From contig NZ_KQ948554.1 of the NCBI RefSeq assembly GCF_001514125.1, positions 388,174 through 452,173 of the forward strand: a stretch of 64,000 nt of DNA. The letters run 5' to 3'. Below are positions 26,320 through 35,078 of the stretch, in pieces. The notes under the pieces were generated by a model. It worked only from the letters and a program-made list of their open reading frames with translations, ran no database searches and was not told the DNA's origin. This stretch comes from Streptomyces longwoodensis. Its GTDB lineage: Bacteria; Actinomycetota; Actinomycetes; Streptomycetales; Streptomycetaceae. The position numbers and the translations under genes were made by a program. Numbering within the stretch: position 1 is the stretch's first letter; each line of letters opens with the position of its first letter.

Positions 26320-26712
26320 ATGACTGAAGCCCCCGACCCCGAGGTCGTGGAGCTGGCGACCAAGATCTTCGACCTGGCCCGGCGGGGCCGGACGGAGGAA
26401 CTGGTGGCGTACGTCGACGCGGGCGTGCCGGCGAACCTCACCAACGACCGCGGCGACTCCCTGGTGATGCTGGCCGCCTACCACGGCCACGCCGGGGCCG
26501 TCCGCGCGCTCCTCGCGCGCGGCGCCGAGGCGGACCGGATCAACGACCGGGGCCAGACCCCGCTCGCCGGGGCCGTCTTCAAGGGGGAGACGGACGTCAT
26601 CGAAGCGCTGCTGGAGGCCGGCGCGGACCCCGCGGCCGGCACACCGTCGGCCGTCGACACCGCCCGGATGTTCGGCAAGACCGACCTCCTGGAGCGGTTC
26701 GGCGTCCACTGA
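26320..26712 (+). CDS. Ankyrin repeat protein
   Basis: The 130-aa protein is almost wholly ankyrin repeats: TEELVAYVDAGVPANLTNDRGDSLVMLAAYHGHAGAVRALLARGAEADRINDRGQTPLAGAVFKGETDVIEALLEAGADP, about three and a half units. Such proteins bind partner proteins; the partner is not evident. ATG 26320 has GGAGAGG about 11 bases upstream. It diverges from the small membrane protein/FtsK-like pair. Confidence 0.88.
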   Translation: MTEAPDPEVVELATKIFDLARRGRTEELVAYVDAGVPANLTNDRGDSLVMLAAYHGHAGAVRALLARGAEADRINDRGQTPLAGAVFKGETDVIEALLEAGADPAAGTPSAVDTARMFGKTDLLERFGVH

Positions 26713-26968
26713 GCGACGCGCGCCGGGGCCGGCCCCGCGGGGCGGCCGCCGGACGCCGCCGGCCGGGCGCGGACCCGGCATCGGACCAGGCAGGACGACG
26801 ACCACGGGGGAGGGCGGTACGGGGCCGCCGGAAATTTCGGTCGCGGCAGGGAGAACTGCCGAGTCATCATGACGTCGTGATTCACGGACGCGATGGCTGG
26901 GCAGGTGTTGCCGCACCGCGCGGGCCGTGATGCGGCCCGCATGGGCCACCGACGAGAGGCAGGGAGAG
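26713..26968 (+). other. Intergenic region after the ankyrin gene
   Basis: This 256-base stretch, and the gap from 27029 to 27073, lie either side of a possible 19-codon reading frame (26969-27028). It begins with GC-rich dyads near 26725-26760 that may terminate the ankyrin transcript. I see no other gene. Confidence 0.4.
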
Positions 26969-27028
26969 ATGGTTCGCAGCAAGCAGGAAACGGCGGGCGC
27001 CCCGACGTGTTGTCACGCGGCCAGGTAA
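26969..27028 (+). CDS. Possible 19-aa leader peptide
   Basis: ATG 26969 follows a strong GGGAGAG ribosome site and opens a frame ending at TAA 27026-27028. It encodes MVRSKQETAGAPTCCHAAR. The end of the frame, TCCHAAR, has two adjacent cysteines. It lies 45 bases before the HEAT-like gene. Position, ribosome site and Cys-Cys suggest a leader peptide, but the evidence is only positional. Confidence 0.35.
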   Translation: MVRSKQETAGAPTCCHAAR

Positions 27029-27073
27029 TGCACGTCCCCGGTTGCGTCGACGCTTGATGTGAGGCTGTTTCCC

Positions 27074-28492
27074 ATGTTCGATCCGTTCATAGCGCCCAGC
27101 GGTACGCTGCTCGGCCTGCTCCAGCGGGGCCGTGGCGACGGCACACTGCACGCGCTGACCGCCCCGCGCGCCGAGGCGCTCGCGGCCCTGAACCACTGTG
27201 TGCTGCGCGACCCCCGCCGCGACTGGCAGGTCGAGAACCGCTCCCTCTACTACGCCCGCCTCTACCTCGACCTCGACGGCGGAGTCGACGACATCGAGGC
27301 ACACCTGTTCGACGTCGAGGACGCCTTCGACACCGAGGAGTGCCGCACCGGCCTCGCCCTCGCGGTGCTCGGCCACCTGGCCTCCTACGGCCGGCGCGAC
27401 GCCCTGGAGCTGCTGCGCCGCTATGCCGCGGCCGGCTCCAACTGGGCGTGGGCCCTCGACGAACTCGCCCTGCGCGACGACGACGCCGGCCTGCGCGCCC
27501 TCGCCGCCCCGGTGCTGGCCCGCTTCGCGACCGACTCCGAGGGTGAGGCCGAGCTGGCCGCCGCCGTCCGCGACGCCTTCGAGCCACGGCCCTGGCGGCT
27601 GTGGGCCGAGGACCCGCGCGAGTACGTCTCGGCACGCGTGCGTGCCGCCCAGGAGGCCGGCTGCTTCGACCGGTGGCAACGGCAGATGCGCTCCGGCGGG
27701 CCCCGGCCCGGCTGGAGCGTGCAGGCCGTGTTCGAGTGGGCCCAGCAGGGCCTGGAACGCGGCTCCGCCCTGCACGTCCCCGCCGCCCGCTGCCTCGTGG
27801 CCGTGGCCGGCCCCGCGGACCGCCCGGAGATCGTCCGCGCCGCGCAGGACGGCACCGAGGGAGCCCGGTGCACCGCCCTGCGCTACCTCGCCGACAGCAA
27901 CGACCCCGACGCCCTCGGCCTGATCGAGGCCGCCGTGGCCACGGGCACCACGACCGTGGTGGAGGCCGCCGTCGACGCCTTCGAACGCATGCGCTCCTTC
28001 GCCGCCGTCGACCGTGCCCGCGGCTGGGTCCACCGCCGCGACGCCCTCGGCGCCGCCGCCGGACGGATGCTCGCCTGCCGCGGCGCCCGCAAGGACAGCG
28101 ACCTGGTCCTCGGCGCCCTGCGCGAGGCGGTCCGCGGCGAGGGCTGCGACGCACCGACCCTGTGGACCCTCGTCGACGGCGCCGGACGCCTCGGCATCGT
28201 CTGCGCGGCACCCGTCCTGCGCCACATCTACCGGGAGACCGCCTCCTCCCACCTGCGCGGCCGCTGCGCCCGGGCGCTCGCCGCGACCGACCCCTCCTTC
28301 CCCACCGGCTTCGCCGTCGAGTGCCTGTGGGACTGCGAGGAGGCCACCCGGGAGATCGCCGCCCGGCACGCCGAGACGGGTGACGCCCGCGTGGTGGAGC
28401 GCCTGCGCCGCCTCGCCGCCGACCCCGCCGAGGAGGACGACGTGCAGACCGCCGTCCGCAGCCGCATCGGACCCGACACGACCGCCCGCTGA
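27074..28492 (+). CDS. HEAT-like repeat protein
   Basis: The 472-aa soluble protein is rich in paired helices, for example RTGLALAVLGHLASYGRRDALELLRRYAAAG, GARCTALRYLADSNDPDALGLIEAAVATG and GRCARALAATDPSFPTGFAVECLWD. This is the pattern of HEAT/Armadillo-like scaffolds. No catalytic motif is visible. ATG 27074 (MFDPFIAPSGTLLGLL) is preferred over GTG 27059, whose GTGAGG can serve as ribosome site. Function and partners unknown; it is a lone gene on the plus strand. Confidence 0.75.
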   Translation: MFDPFIAPSGTLLGLLQRGRGDGTLHALTAPRAEALAALNHCVLRDPRRDWQVENRSLYYARLYLDLDGGVDDIEAHLFDVEDAFDTEECRTGLALAVLGHLASYGRRDALELLRRYAAAGSNWAWALDELALRDDDAGLRALAAPVLARFATDSEGEAELAAAVRDAFEPRPWRLWAEDPREYVSARVRAAQEAGCFDRWQRQMRSGGPRPGWSVQAVFEWAQQGLERGSALHVPAARCLVAVAGPADRPEIVRAAQDGTEGARCTALRYLADSNDPDALGLIEAAVATGTTTVVEAAVDAFERMRSFAAVDRARGWVHRRDALGAAAGRMLACRGARKDSDLVLGALREAVRGEGCDAPTLWTLVDGAGRLGIVCAAPVLRHIYRETASSHLRGRCARALAATDPSFPTGFAVECLWDCEEATREIAARHAETGDARVVERLRRLAADPAEEDDVQTAVRSRIGPDTTAR

Positions 28493-28515
28493 CCTCCCGG
28501 GGGTGTCTCCGGCGC

Positions 28516-28564
28516 CGGGTGCACCCGGGCCGGCGGGTGCACCCGAGCCTGGCGGGTGAACGCG
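28516..28564. repeat. Palindromic repeats CGGGTGCACCCG
   Basis: The perfect 12-bp palindrome CGGGTGCACCCG occurs at 28516-28527 and 28534-28545, with a degenerate third copy CGGGTGAACGCG at 28553-28564. They follow the HEAT-like stop codon and precede the glycosyltransferase genes. They may end transcription or bind a regulator. Confidence 0.6.
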
Positions 28565-28698
28565 GGACGACCCGTGGGCAGGGCCGGCGTGGACGCCGTC
28601 CGACCCGCCCGGGTGCGCAGCGCAACGCTCATGGGACGTTCGGCGTCCGGAAAGATCCACGTTGACGCGGGCACGTCCAGTACGGCGACAACACCCGT

Positions 28699-29826
28699 AT
28701 GCGTGTCGTCATCGTGACCGAATCCTTTCCCCCCGACGTGAACGGCGTGGCCCACTGCGCGCTCCAGACCGCCCGGCACCTCGTGGACCGCGGTCACTCC
28801 CCGCTCGTCGTCGCGCCGGCCACCCCGGCCGGTCCCGGGCCGGACGCCCTCGCGCCCTGCCCCGTCGTCCGTGTCCCCTCCCTGCCGCTCCCGGGCTACC
28901 CCCAGGTCCGCGTCGCCCTCCCCAGCCGACGCGTCACCGCGGCCGTCGCCGAGCACCGGGCCGACCTGGTGCACCTGGCCAGCCCCTTCATCCTCGGCGT
29001 GCGCGGCATGGCCGCCGCCGCCCGGCTCGGCCTGCCCGCCGTCGCCGTCTACCAGACCGACCTCGGCGGGTACGCCCGCACCTACATGGGCGTCGGCGAG
29101 GCCGCTGCCTGGCGACGGATCCGCTCCGTCCACGCCGCCGCCGACCTCACCCTCGCCCCGTCCAGCGCCGCCCTGCGCGACCTGGAGGAACACGGCGTAC
29201 CGCGCGTGAAGCTCTGGCCGCGCGGGGTCGACACCGTCCGCTTCCGCCCCGGGCACCGCGACGGGGCCCTGCGCCGCGCCCTCGCCCCGCACGGCGAACT
29301 CCTCGTCGGCTACGTCGGCCGGCTCGCCCCCGAGAAGCACGTCGACCTGCTCTCCGGGGTGTGCGGTCTGCCCGGCGTGAAGGTCGTGGTGGTCGGCGAC
29401 GGGCCCAGTGAGCCCCACCTGACCGAGGCGCTGCCCGGCGCCGCCTTCCTCGGCCGGCGCACCGGCGACGAGCTCGCCCGGATCTTCGCCTCGCTGGACG
29501 TCTTCGTGCACACCGGCCCGTTCGAGACGTTCTGCCAGACCGTGCAGGAGGCCATGGCGAGCGGCGTGCCCGTCGTCGCCCCGGCCGCCGGGGGCCCGCT
29601 GGACCTGGTCGCTCACGGGCGCACCGGCCTGCTCGTCCCGCCCCACGACGCGTCCGCCGTCCGGGACGCGGTCCGCGCCCTGGCCGCCGACCCCGCCCGG
29701 CGCGCCGCCTACGGAGCCGCCGCCCGGGACGCGGTCGAGGGCCGCACCTGGGCCGCGGTCGGCGACCGGCTCCTCGAGCACTACGCCGACGTCCTCGGCG
29801 CGCGCCGGCCGGCGGTGGCGGCATGA
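28699..29826 (+). CDS. GT4 glycosyltransferase (MgtA/PimB-like)
   Basis: The 375-aa GT-B enzyme has the N-terminal VVIVTESFPPDVNGVAHCALQTARHL acceptor domain. The C-terminal donor domain has GYVGRLAPEKHVDLL and the GT4 E-x7-E motif in GPFETFCQTVQEAMASGVPVV. It resembles actinobacterial mannosyltransferases such as MgtA/PimB that act on phosphatidylinositol or glucuronosyl-lipid acceptors; the exact sugar and acceptor are not determined. The next gene overlaps by four bases and is a paralogue. Confidence 0.88.
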   Translation: MRVVIVTESFPPDVNGVAHCALQTARHLVDRGHSPLVVAPATPAGPGPDALAPCPVVRVPSLPLPGYPQVRVALPSRRVTAAVAEHRADLVHLASPFILGVRGMAAAARLGLPAVAVYQTDLGGYARTYMGVGEAAAWRRIRSVHAAADLTLAPSSAALRDLEEHGVPRVKLWPRGVDTVRFRPGHRDGALRRALAPHGELLVGYVGRLAPEKHVDLLSGVCGLPGVKVVVVGDGPSEPHLTEALPGAAFLGRRTGDELARIFASLDVFVHTGPFETFCQTVQEAMASGVPVVAPAAGGPLDLVAHGRTGLLVPPHDASAVRDAVRALAADPARRAAYGAAARDAVEGRTWAAVGDRLLEHYADVLGARRPAVAA

Positions 29827-30995
29827 GGACCGAGGGACTGCGGATCGTCCGCCTCGCCAACTTCGTCGCCCCCGCCTCGGGCGGCCTGCGCACGGCCCTG
29901 CGGGAACTCGGCAAGGGCTTCCGGGCCGCCGGCCACGAGCCGGTCCTCGTCGTGCCGGGCGACCGCCCCGACGACCGCGACACCGAGCAGGGCCGGGTCA
30001 TCACCCTGCCGGGACCGCTGCTGCCGGGCACCGGCGGTTACCGCGTGCTGACCGACCGGCGGCGCGTCGCCGCCCTCCTCGCCGACCTCGCCCCGGACCG
30101 CCTGGAGGTCTCCGACCGCACCACCCTGCGCTGGACGGGCACCTGGGCGCGGCGCGCCCGGGTCCCCGCCGTGATGGTCTCCCACGAGACCGCCGACGGC
30201 GTCCTGCGCACCTGGGGCGTCCCGGAGGCCGCCGCCCGGCGTGCCGCCGACGCGCTCAACGTCCGTACGGCGCACGCCTACGCGCGCGTGGTGTGCACCA
30301 CCGAGTTCGCCGAGCGGGAGTTCGTGCGCATCGGCGCCCGCAACGTGGTGCGGGCCCCGCTCGGCGTCGACCTCGTCGAGCGGCACCCCGCGCTGCGCGA
30401 GCCGGGCCTGCGGGCGCGGTACGCGCGTGCCGACCAGGTGCTGCTGGTGACCTGCACCCGGCTGTCCGTCGAGAAGCGGCCCGGCACCGCACTCGACGCC
30501 CTGGAGGCGCTGCTGGCCCGCGGGACCCGGGCCGTGCTGGTCGTCGCCGGGGACGGGCCGCTGCGCCCGCGCCTGGAACAGCGGGCCCGGGAGCGGCGGC
30601 TGCCGGTCACCTTCCTCGGGCACCTCTCCGACCGGCAGGCCCTCGGCGCGCTCCAGGCGAGTGCCGACGTCTGCCTCGCCCCGGGGCCCGCGGAGACGTT
30701 CGGGCTCGCCGCGCTGGAGGCCATGGCGTGCGGTACGCCCGTCGTGGTCAGCGCCTCCTCCGCGCTGCCCGAGGTGATCGGCTCCGCGGGCGCCACCGCC
30801 GTCGACCGGGGCGGGGCCTTCGCGGACGCCGTCGAGGCCTTGCTGGACACCCCGGAACGGGCCCGGCGCGAGGCCGCACGCGCGCGTGCCGAGTGCTTCG
30901 GCTGGGACACCGCGGTCGCCGCGTTCCTGGCCGCGCACGACGCCGCCGTGCCGCACCGGCCCGCCCGCCCCATCGTGTCCGGGAGCCCGGGATGA
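29823..30995 (+). CDS. GT4 glycosyltransferase
   Basis: This 390-aa GT4 enzyme starts in the stop codon of the previous one (ATGA). It has RIVRLANFVAPASGGLRTALRELGKGF at the N-terminus, then TCTRLSVEKRPGTALDALEALL and the E-x7-E motif in GPAETFGLAALEAMACGTPVV. The pair probably adds successive sugars to one lipid or polysaccharide acceptor. The GDSL hydrolase gene overlaps its end by four bases, making a three-gene operon. Confidence 0.88.
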   Translation: MRTEGLRIVRLANFVAPASGGLRTALRELGKGFRAAGHEPVLVVPGDRPDDRDTEQGRVITLPGPLLPGTGGYRVLTDRRRVAALLADLAPDRLEVSDRTTLRWTGTWARRARVPAVMVSHETADGVLRTWGVPEAAARRAADALNVRTAHAYARVVCTTEFAEREFVRIGARNVVRAPLGVDLVERHPALREPGLRARYARADQVLLVTCTRLSVEKRPGTALDALEALLARGTRAVLVVAGDGPLRPRLEQRARERRLPVTFLGHLSDRQALGALQASADVCLAPGPAETFGLAALEAMACGTPVVVSASSALPEVIGSAGATAVDRGGAFADAVEALLDTPERARREAARARAECFGWDTAVAAFLAAHDAAVPHRPARPIVSGSPG

Positions 30996-31873
30996 GCCCC
31001 GTGCGCTTCGTGGCGCTCGGGGACTCGCTGACCGAGGGGGTGGGCGACCCCACGGGCGACGGGTGGCGCGGCTGGGCCGCGCTGCTCGCCAGCGGACTCG
31101 GCGCCGGCCCCGGGGCGCCGGTGCGGTTCACCAACCTCGCCGTCAGCGGGGCGCAGACGCGCGACGTGCTGGAGCGCCAGCTCCCGGCCGCGCTCGGCCT
31201 GCGCCCCGAGGTCGCGGCCGTGGTGGTCGGCGTCAACGACACCCTGCGCCGCACCTTCGACATCCACGCCGTCACCGCCCGGCTCGACCGCGTGTACGGC
31301 GCCCTCGCCGGGCAGGGCGCGGTGCTGCTCACCGCCTGTCTGCCCGACCCGGGCGACGTCCTGGGCCTGCCGGGCGCGCTGGCCCGCCCGCTGGCCCGGC
31401 GGCAGCAGGCGGTCAACACCGTCGTGTACGCCCTGTCCGAGCGGTACGGCGCCGTCCACCTGCACGCCGCGGAGGGCGCCTGGGTCACCGACCGCGCCCT
31501 GTGGAGCGCGGACCGGCTGCACCCCGGTGAGCGCGGGCACCGGCAACTGGCCCTGCGCTTCCACGCCCTCCTGGCCGAGGCGGGCCTCGCGCGCGGCGCC
31601 GCGCCGTCGGCCGAGCCGGAGTTCCCGGTCCCGACCCGGGCGGCGAGCCTGCGGTGGCTGGCGACGGCGGGGACGGGCTGGGTGCTGCGCCGGTGCACCG
31701 ACCTGCTGCCCAACCTGCTCACCCTGGCCGCCGACGAGGTGCGCCACCGGGCCCGCGGCACCAGTGCTCACCTGGACCTGCGGGCGAGCGCCGCGGTGTC
31801 GGCCGCGCTGGCGGCGGTGACGGTGCCGGAGCGGGGGGCGCGGCGGAGGGGGGCGGCGACGGGGGTGGCGTAG
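30992..31873 (+). CDS. SGNH/GDSL hydrolase
   Basis: The 293-aa protein has the GDSL nucleophile motif VALGDSLTEGVGD near residue 10, the block III VVGVNDTLRR and the block V DRLHPGERGH with catalytic Asp-His. It has no signal peptide. An extra C-terminal 80 residues follow the fold (RRCTDLLPNLLTLAADEVRHRAR). It may deacylate the product of the two upstream glycosyltransferases, an inference from the tight ATGA overlap. Confidence 0.87.
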   Translation: MSPVRFVALGDSLTEGVGDPTGDGWRGWAALLASGLGAGPGAPVRFTNLAVSGAQTRDVLERQLPAALGLRPEVAAVVVGVNDTLRRTFDIHAVTARLDRVYGALAGQGAVLLTACLPDPGDVLGLPGALARPLARRQQAVNTVVYALSERYGAVHLHAAEGAWVTDRALWSADRLHPGERGHRQLALRFHALLAEAGLARGAAPSAEPEFPVPTRAASLRWLATAGTGWVLRRCTDLLPNLLTLAADEVRHRARGTSAHLDLRASAAVSAALAAVTVPERGARRRGAATGVA

Positions 31874-31906
31874 GAGAGGCGGAGGGGCGCGTCGGGGCGG
31901 GGACCG

Positions 31907-31946
31907 TGGCCGGGTGGCCGGGTGGCCGGGTGGCCGGGTGGCCCGG
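31907..31946. repeat. 8-bp tandem repeat (TGGCCGGG) x4-5
   Basis: TGGCCGGG is repeated at 31907, 31915, 31923 and 31931, followed by one variant unit. It lies between the convergent GDSL and pxpC genes, 34 bases after the GDSL stop and 18 before the pxpC stop. Confidence 0.85.
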
Positions 31947-31964
31947 GGCTCGCCGTTCGGCCGC

Positions 31965-32834
31965 TCACCGGTGGCGCACCGCCACGAAGCGGAGCGGGGT
32001 GCCCGGGGCCGCCTGGGCCGCCGCGGGCAGGTCGGCGGCGCGGACCACGCCGATCACCGGGTAGCCGCCGGTCGTGGGGTGGTCGGCGAGGAACACCACG
32101 GGTCGGCCGTCAGGGGGCACCTGGACGGCGCCCAGGACCATGCCCTCGCTGGCCAGCTCGCCGGTCAGGGCCCGTTCCAGCGCGGGGCCCTCGGTGCGCA
32201 GCCCGATGCGGTTGCCGGCGGAGGACACGCGGTACGCGCGCGTGGTGAAGTCGCGCACCGCCCGCCGCGTGAACCAGTCGTCGCGCGGACCGAGGGTGAC
32301 GCGCAGGACGAGCTCGGCCGGGGGAGCGGGCTGGGGTGCGACGTCCACGCGCGCGGGGGACGGCACCCGGCACCCCAGCGGGAGCACCGCCCCGTCGGAC
32401 AGCGGCGGGGGCCCGAGCCCCGACAGCAGGTCGGTGGAGCGGCTGCCGAGCACGCGCTCGACGGCCACGCCCCCGCCGACGGCGACGTAAGCGCGCACCC
32501 CGGACGTCGCCGTGCCCACGTCCAGCAGCGCCCCGGCGGGCACGCGGACGGGCGCGCCCCACGCCACCGGACGCCCGTCCACGGTGACCGGACAGGGCGC
32601 GCCGCCCACCGCGACGGTCACCTCGCACCGCGGGCGCAGGGCGCAGCCGGTGAGCGTGGTCTCCAGGACGGCCGCCCCGGGATGGTTGCCCACCAGCCGG
32701 TTGACCAGCGCGGCGGCCGGTGCGTCCAGGGCGCCGGAGCGCGGCACGCCCAGGTGCGCGTGGCCGGGCCGGCCCCGGTCCTGGACGGTGGTGAGGGCCC
32801 CCGCGCGGACGACGGCGAGCGCACGGTCGGTCAT
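31965..32834 (-). CDS. pxpC: 5-oxoprolinase subunit C (KipA family)
   Basis: PxpC is part of the ATP-dependent PxpABC complex that opens 5-oxoproline to glutamate. The 289-aa protein is of the biotin-dependent carboxyltransferase-like KipA family. It has AVVRAGALTTVQDRGRPGHAHLGVPRSGALD, VGGGVAVERVLGSRSTDLLSG and the C-terminal VFLADHPTTGGYPVIGVV. ATG 32834 overlaps the pxpB stop (ATGA). It is the last gene of the operon. Confidence 0.92.
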   Translation of the reverse strand: MTDRALAVVRAGALTTVQDRGRPGHAHLGVPRSGALDAPAAALVNRLVGNHPGAAVLETTLTGCALRPRCEVTVAVGGAPCPVTVDGRPVAWGAPVRVPAGALLDVGTATSGVRAYVAVGGGVAVERVLGSRSTDLLSGLGPPPLSDGAVLPLGCRVPSPARVDVAPQPAPPAELVLRVTLGPRDDWFTRRAVRDFTTRAYRVSSAGNRIGLRTEGPALERALTGELASEGMVLGAVQVPPDGRPVVFLADHPTTGGYPVIGVVRAADLPAAAQAAPGTPLRFVAVRHR

Positions 32835-33481
32835 CCGCCCGCCCCCCGCTCCGCCGCGGAATCCGCCGCCCGGCCGACGAACCGCACGCGCGTGCCCGGC
32901 GACAGCAGCGCCGCCGGTACGCGCGCGACGTCCCACAGCACCGCGTGCGTGGTGCCGATCAGCTGCCAGCCGCCCGGGGAGGAGCGCGGGTAGACGCCCG
33001 TGTACGGCCCGGCGAGCGCCACCGCGCCGGCCGGCACGGCGGTGCGCGGAGTCGAGCGGCGCGGCACGTCGTAGCGCGGCGGCAGACCGGTCAGGTAGCC
33101 GAAGCCGGGCGCGAAGCCGCAGAAGGCGACCCGGTACTCGTGACCGGCGTGGATCCGCGCCACCTCCTCCTCGGCGACCCCCCAGTGCGCGGCGACCTCG
33201 GCCAGGTCCGGTCCGTCGTAGCGCACGGGAATCTCCACCACGTCGCCCTCGCGCGCGGGGGCGGGCGGTACGTCGGAGGCGAGCAGTTCGCGGGCGAGGC
33301 GGGCCGGGTCGGCGACGCCGTCGAGCAGGACCGTGCGCGCGGCCGGGACGATCTCCCGGGCCGCCAGCAGGCCTTCGCCCCGGCGCCGCACCAGCTCCGC
33401 GTGGAGGGCCTGCGCCTCGGCGCCGGAGGCCAGTTCCACGAGGAGCGCGTCGTCGCCCACGGGCAGCACCCTCATGCTCAT
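32831..33481 (-). CDS. pxpB: 5-oxoprolinase subunit B (KipI family)
   Basis: The 216-aa KipI-type subunit pairs with PxpC. Motifs: VLPVGDDALLVEL at the N-terminus, VEIPVRYDGPDLAEVAAHWGV, and HEYRVAFCGFAPGFGYLTGLPPRYDVPRR. ATG 33481 overlaps the pxpA stop by four bases; an in-frame ATG at 33475 is the alternative. Coupled overlaps on both sides suggest balanced expression of the three subunits. Confidence 0.93.
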   Translation of the reverse strand: MSMRVLPVGDDALLVELASGAEAQALHAELVRRRGEGLLAAREIVPAARTVLLDGVADPARLARELLASDVPPAPAREGDVVEIPVRYDGPDLAEVAAHWGVAEEEVARIHAGHEYRVAFCGFAPGFGYLTGLPPRYDVPRRSTPRTAVPAGAVALAGPYTGVYPRSSPGGWQLIGTTHAVLWDVARVPAALLSPGTRVRFVGRAADSAAERGAGG

Positions 33482-34236
33482 GCGAACGCCTCGACCCGTA
33501 CGCCCGATTCCTCCAGCCGCCGCCGCACCCGGCGCGCGAGGTCCACCGCGCCGGGCGTGTCGCCGTGCACGCACAGGGACCGCGCGCGTACCTCGACCGG
33601 GGCGCCCGACCGGGCGGTGACCCGGCCGTGGCACGCCAGGCCCACCGAGCGCTCCACCACGGCAGCCGGGTCCTCGACGACGGCGCCCTCCTGCCCGCGC
33701 GGCACCAGCGTCCCCGCGTCGGTGTACGCGCGGTCCGCGAACGCCTCCGGGACGGCGCCCAGGCCCGCCTTCCCGGCCAGGTCCAGCAGCCGGGAGCCGG
33801 GCAGCCCCAGCACCGGCAGCGCCGGACCGGCCAGGAGCACGCCCTCGACCACGGCGGCGGCCTGTTCCTCGTCGCGCACCACCCGGTTGTACAGCGCGCC
33901 GTGCGGCTTGACGTACGCCACGCGCGCGCCGGCCGCGCGGGCGAACACCTCCAGGGCGCCGATCTGGTAGGCCACCTCGGCCGCCAGCTCGGCGGACGGC
34001 ACGTCCATGGCGCGCCGCCCGAACCCGGCCAGGTCCCGGTAGGAGACCTGCGCGCCGATCGTCACGCCCCGCTCGGCGGCCAGCGCGCACACCCGGCGCA
34101 TGGTGGCCGCGTCCCCGGCGTGGAAGCCGCACGCCACGTTGGCACTGGTGACGACGGACAGCAGCCCCTCGTCGTCGGTGAGCCGCCAGCGGCCGAAGCC
34201 CTCACCGAGGTCGGCGTTCAGATCGATCGCGCTCAT
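33478..34236 (-). CDS. pxpA: 5-oxoprolinase subunit A (LamB/YcsF family)
   Basis: The 252-aa subunit has the LamB/YcsF pattern: IDLNADLGEGFG at residues 3-14, TSANVACGFHAGD, GAQVSYRDLAGFGRR and VKPHGALYN, with HGDTPGAV near the end. It begins the complex-forming trio and lies 20 bases downstream of the hydro-lyase gene. ATG 34236 opens MSAIDLNADLGEGFGR. Confidence 0.94.
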   Translation of the reverse strand: MSAIDLNADLGEGFGRWRLTDDEGLLSVVTSANVACGFHAGDAATMRRVCALAAERGVTIGAQVSYRDLAGFGRRAMDVPSAELAAEVAYQIGALEVFARAAGARVAYVKPHGALYNRVVRDEEQAAAVVEGVLLAGPALPVLGLPGSRLLDLAGKAGLGAVPEAFADRAYTDAGTLVPRGQEGAVVEDPAAVVERSVGLACHGRVTARSGAPVEVRARSLCVHGDTPGAVDLARRVRRRLEESGVRVEAFA

Positions 34237-34256
34237 GGTGTCATCGTGTCTCCTGC

Positions 34257-35078
34257 TCAGGCGACGCGGTACTGCTCGTCGCGGGCGTCGGTGAGGAACA
34301 TCTGTCCCGGCGCGTGCGTGAGGGCGAACGGCGGCCGGGAGGCCATGACCGCCGCCTGCGGGGTCACACCGCAGGCCCAGAACACCGGGATGTCGTCCGG
34401 CTCGGCGTCCACCGGGTCGCCGAAGTCGGGCCGGCCGAGGTCCTCGATGCCCAGCGCCGACGGGTCGCCGCAGTGCACGGGGCCGCCGTGCACCGCCGGG
34501 AGCAGACTGCTCTCCCGGATCGCCGCCTCCAGGTGCCGCGGCGGCACCGGACGCATCGAGACCACCATCGGGCCGTGCAGCCGCCCCGCCGCACGGCACT
34601 GACGGTCCGTCACGTACATCGGGACGTTGCGGCCCTGCTCGACGTGCCGGACCGGCACGCCGGCCCGGCCCAGGGCCCACTCGAACGTGAAGCTGCACCC
34701 GAGCAGGAACGTCACCAGGTCGTCCCGCCAGTACGCGCGCACGTCCGTCGGCTCGTCCACCAGCCGGCCGTCCCGCCACACCCGGTAGCGCGGCAGGTCG
34801 GTGCGCAGGTCGGCGTCGTCGGCCAGCACGGTCGACCAGGAACCGGCGTCGGTGACGTCGAGCACCGGACAGGGCTTGGGGTTGCGCTGGCAGAACAGCA
34901 GCATGTCGTACGCCCAGTCCTGGGGCACCGAGATCAGGTTGACCTGGGTGTGGCCCGCCGCCACCCCGGCCGTGGGGCCGGTCAGGCCCTCCCGGAAGCG
35001 GGCCCGGGCGTCCTTGGGGCTCCACGCGTGCGCGTGCTCGTCCACGAGGGTCACCGGGCGGTCGTCCGTGCGGTTCAC
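34257..35078 (-). CDS. Putative hydro-lyase, DUF1445 (YcsI family)
   Basis: The 273-aa protein belongs to DUF1445, relatives of which act as D-glutamate cyclase or hydro-lyase. Motifs: FREGLTGPTAGVAAGHTQVNLISVPQDWAYDMLLFCQRNPKPCPVLDVTDAG, LVTFLLGCSFTFEWAL and VFWACGVTPQAAVM. If it makes or uses 5-oxoproline, its place beside pxpABC makes sense; B. subtilis has the same family (ycsI) in the corresponding cluster. The GTG start at 35078 overlaps the MFS stop. Confidence 0.87.
   Translation of the reverse strand: MNRTDDRPVTLVDEHAHAWSPKDARARFREGLTGPTAGVAAGHTQVNLISVPQDWAYDMLLFCQRNPKPCPVLDVTDAGSWSTVLADDADLRTDLPRYRVWRDGRLVDEPTDVRAYWRDDLVTFLLGCSFTFEWALGRAGVPVRHVEQGRNVPMYVTDRQCRAAGRLHGPMVVSMRPVPPRHLEAAIRESSLLPAVHGGPVHCGDPSALGIEDLGRPDFGDPVDAEPDDIPVFWACGVTPQAAVMASRPPFALTHAPGQMFLTDARDEQYRVA

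Noticed and set aside
26882..28660. Long minus-strand frame opposite the HEAT-like gene
   Set aside because: Repetitive Gly/Ala/Arg product with no recognisable domain; typical GC-skew shadow.
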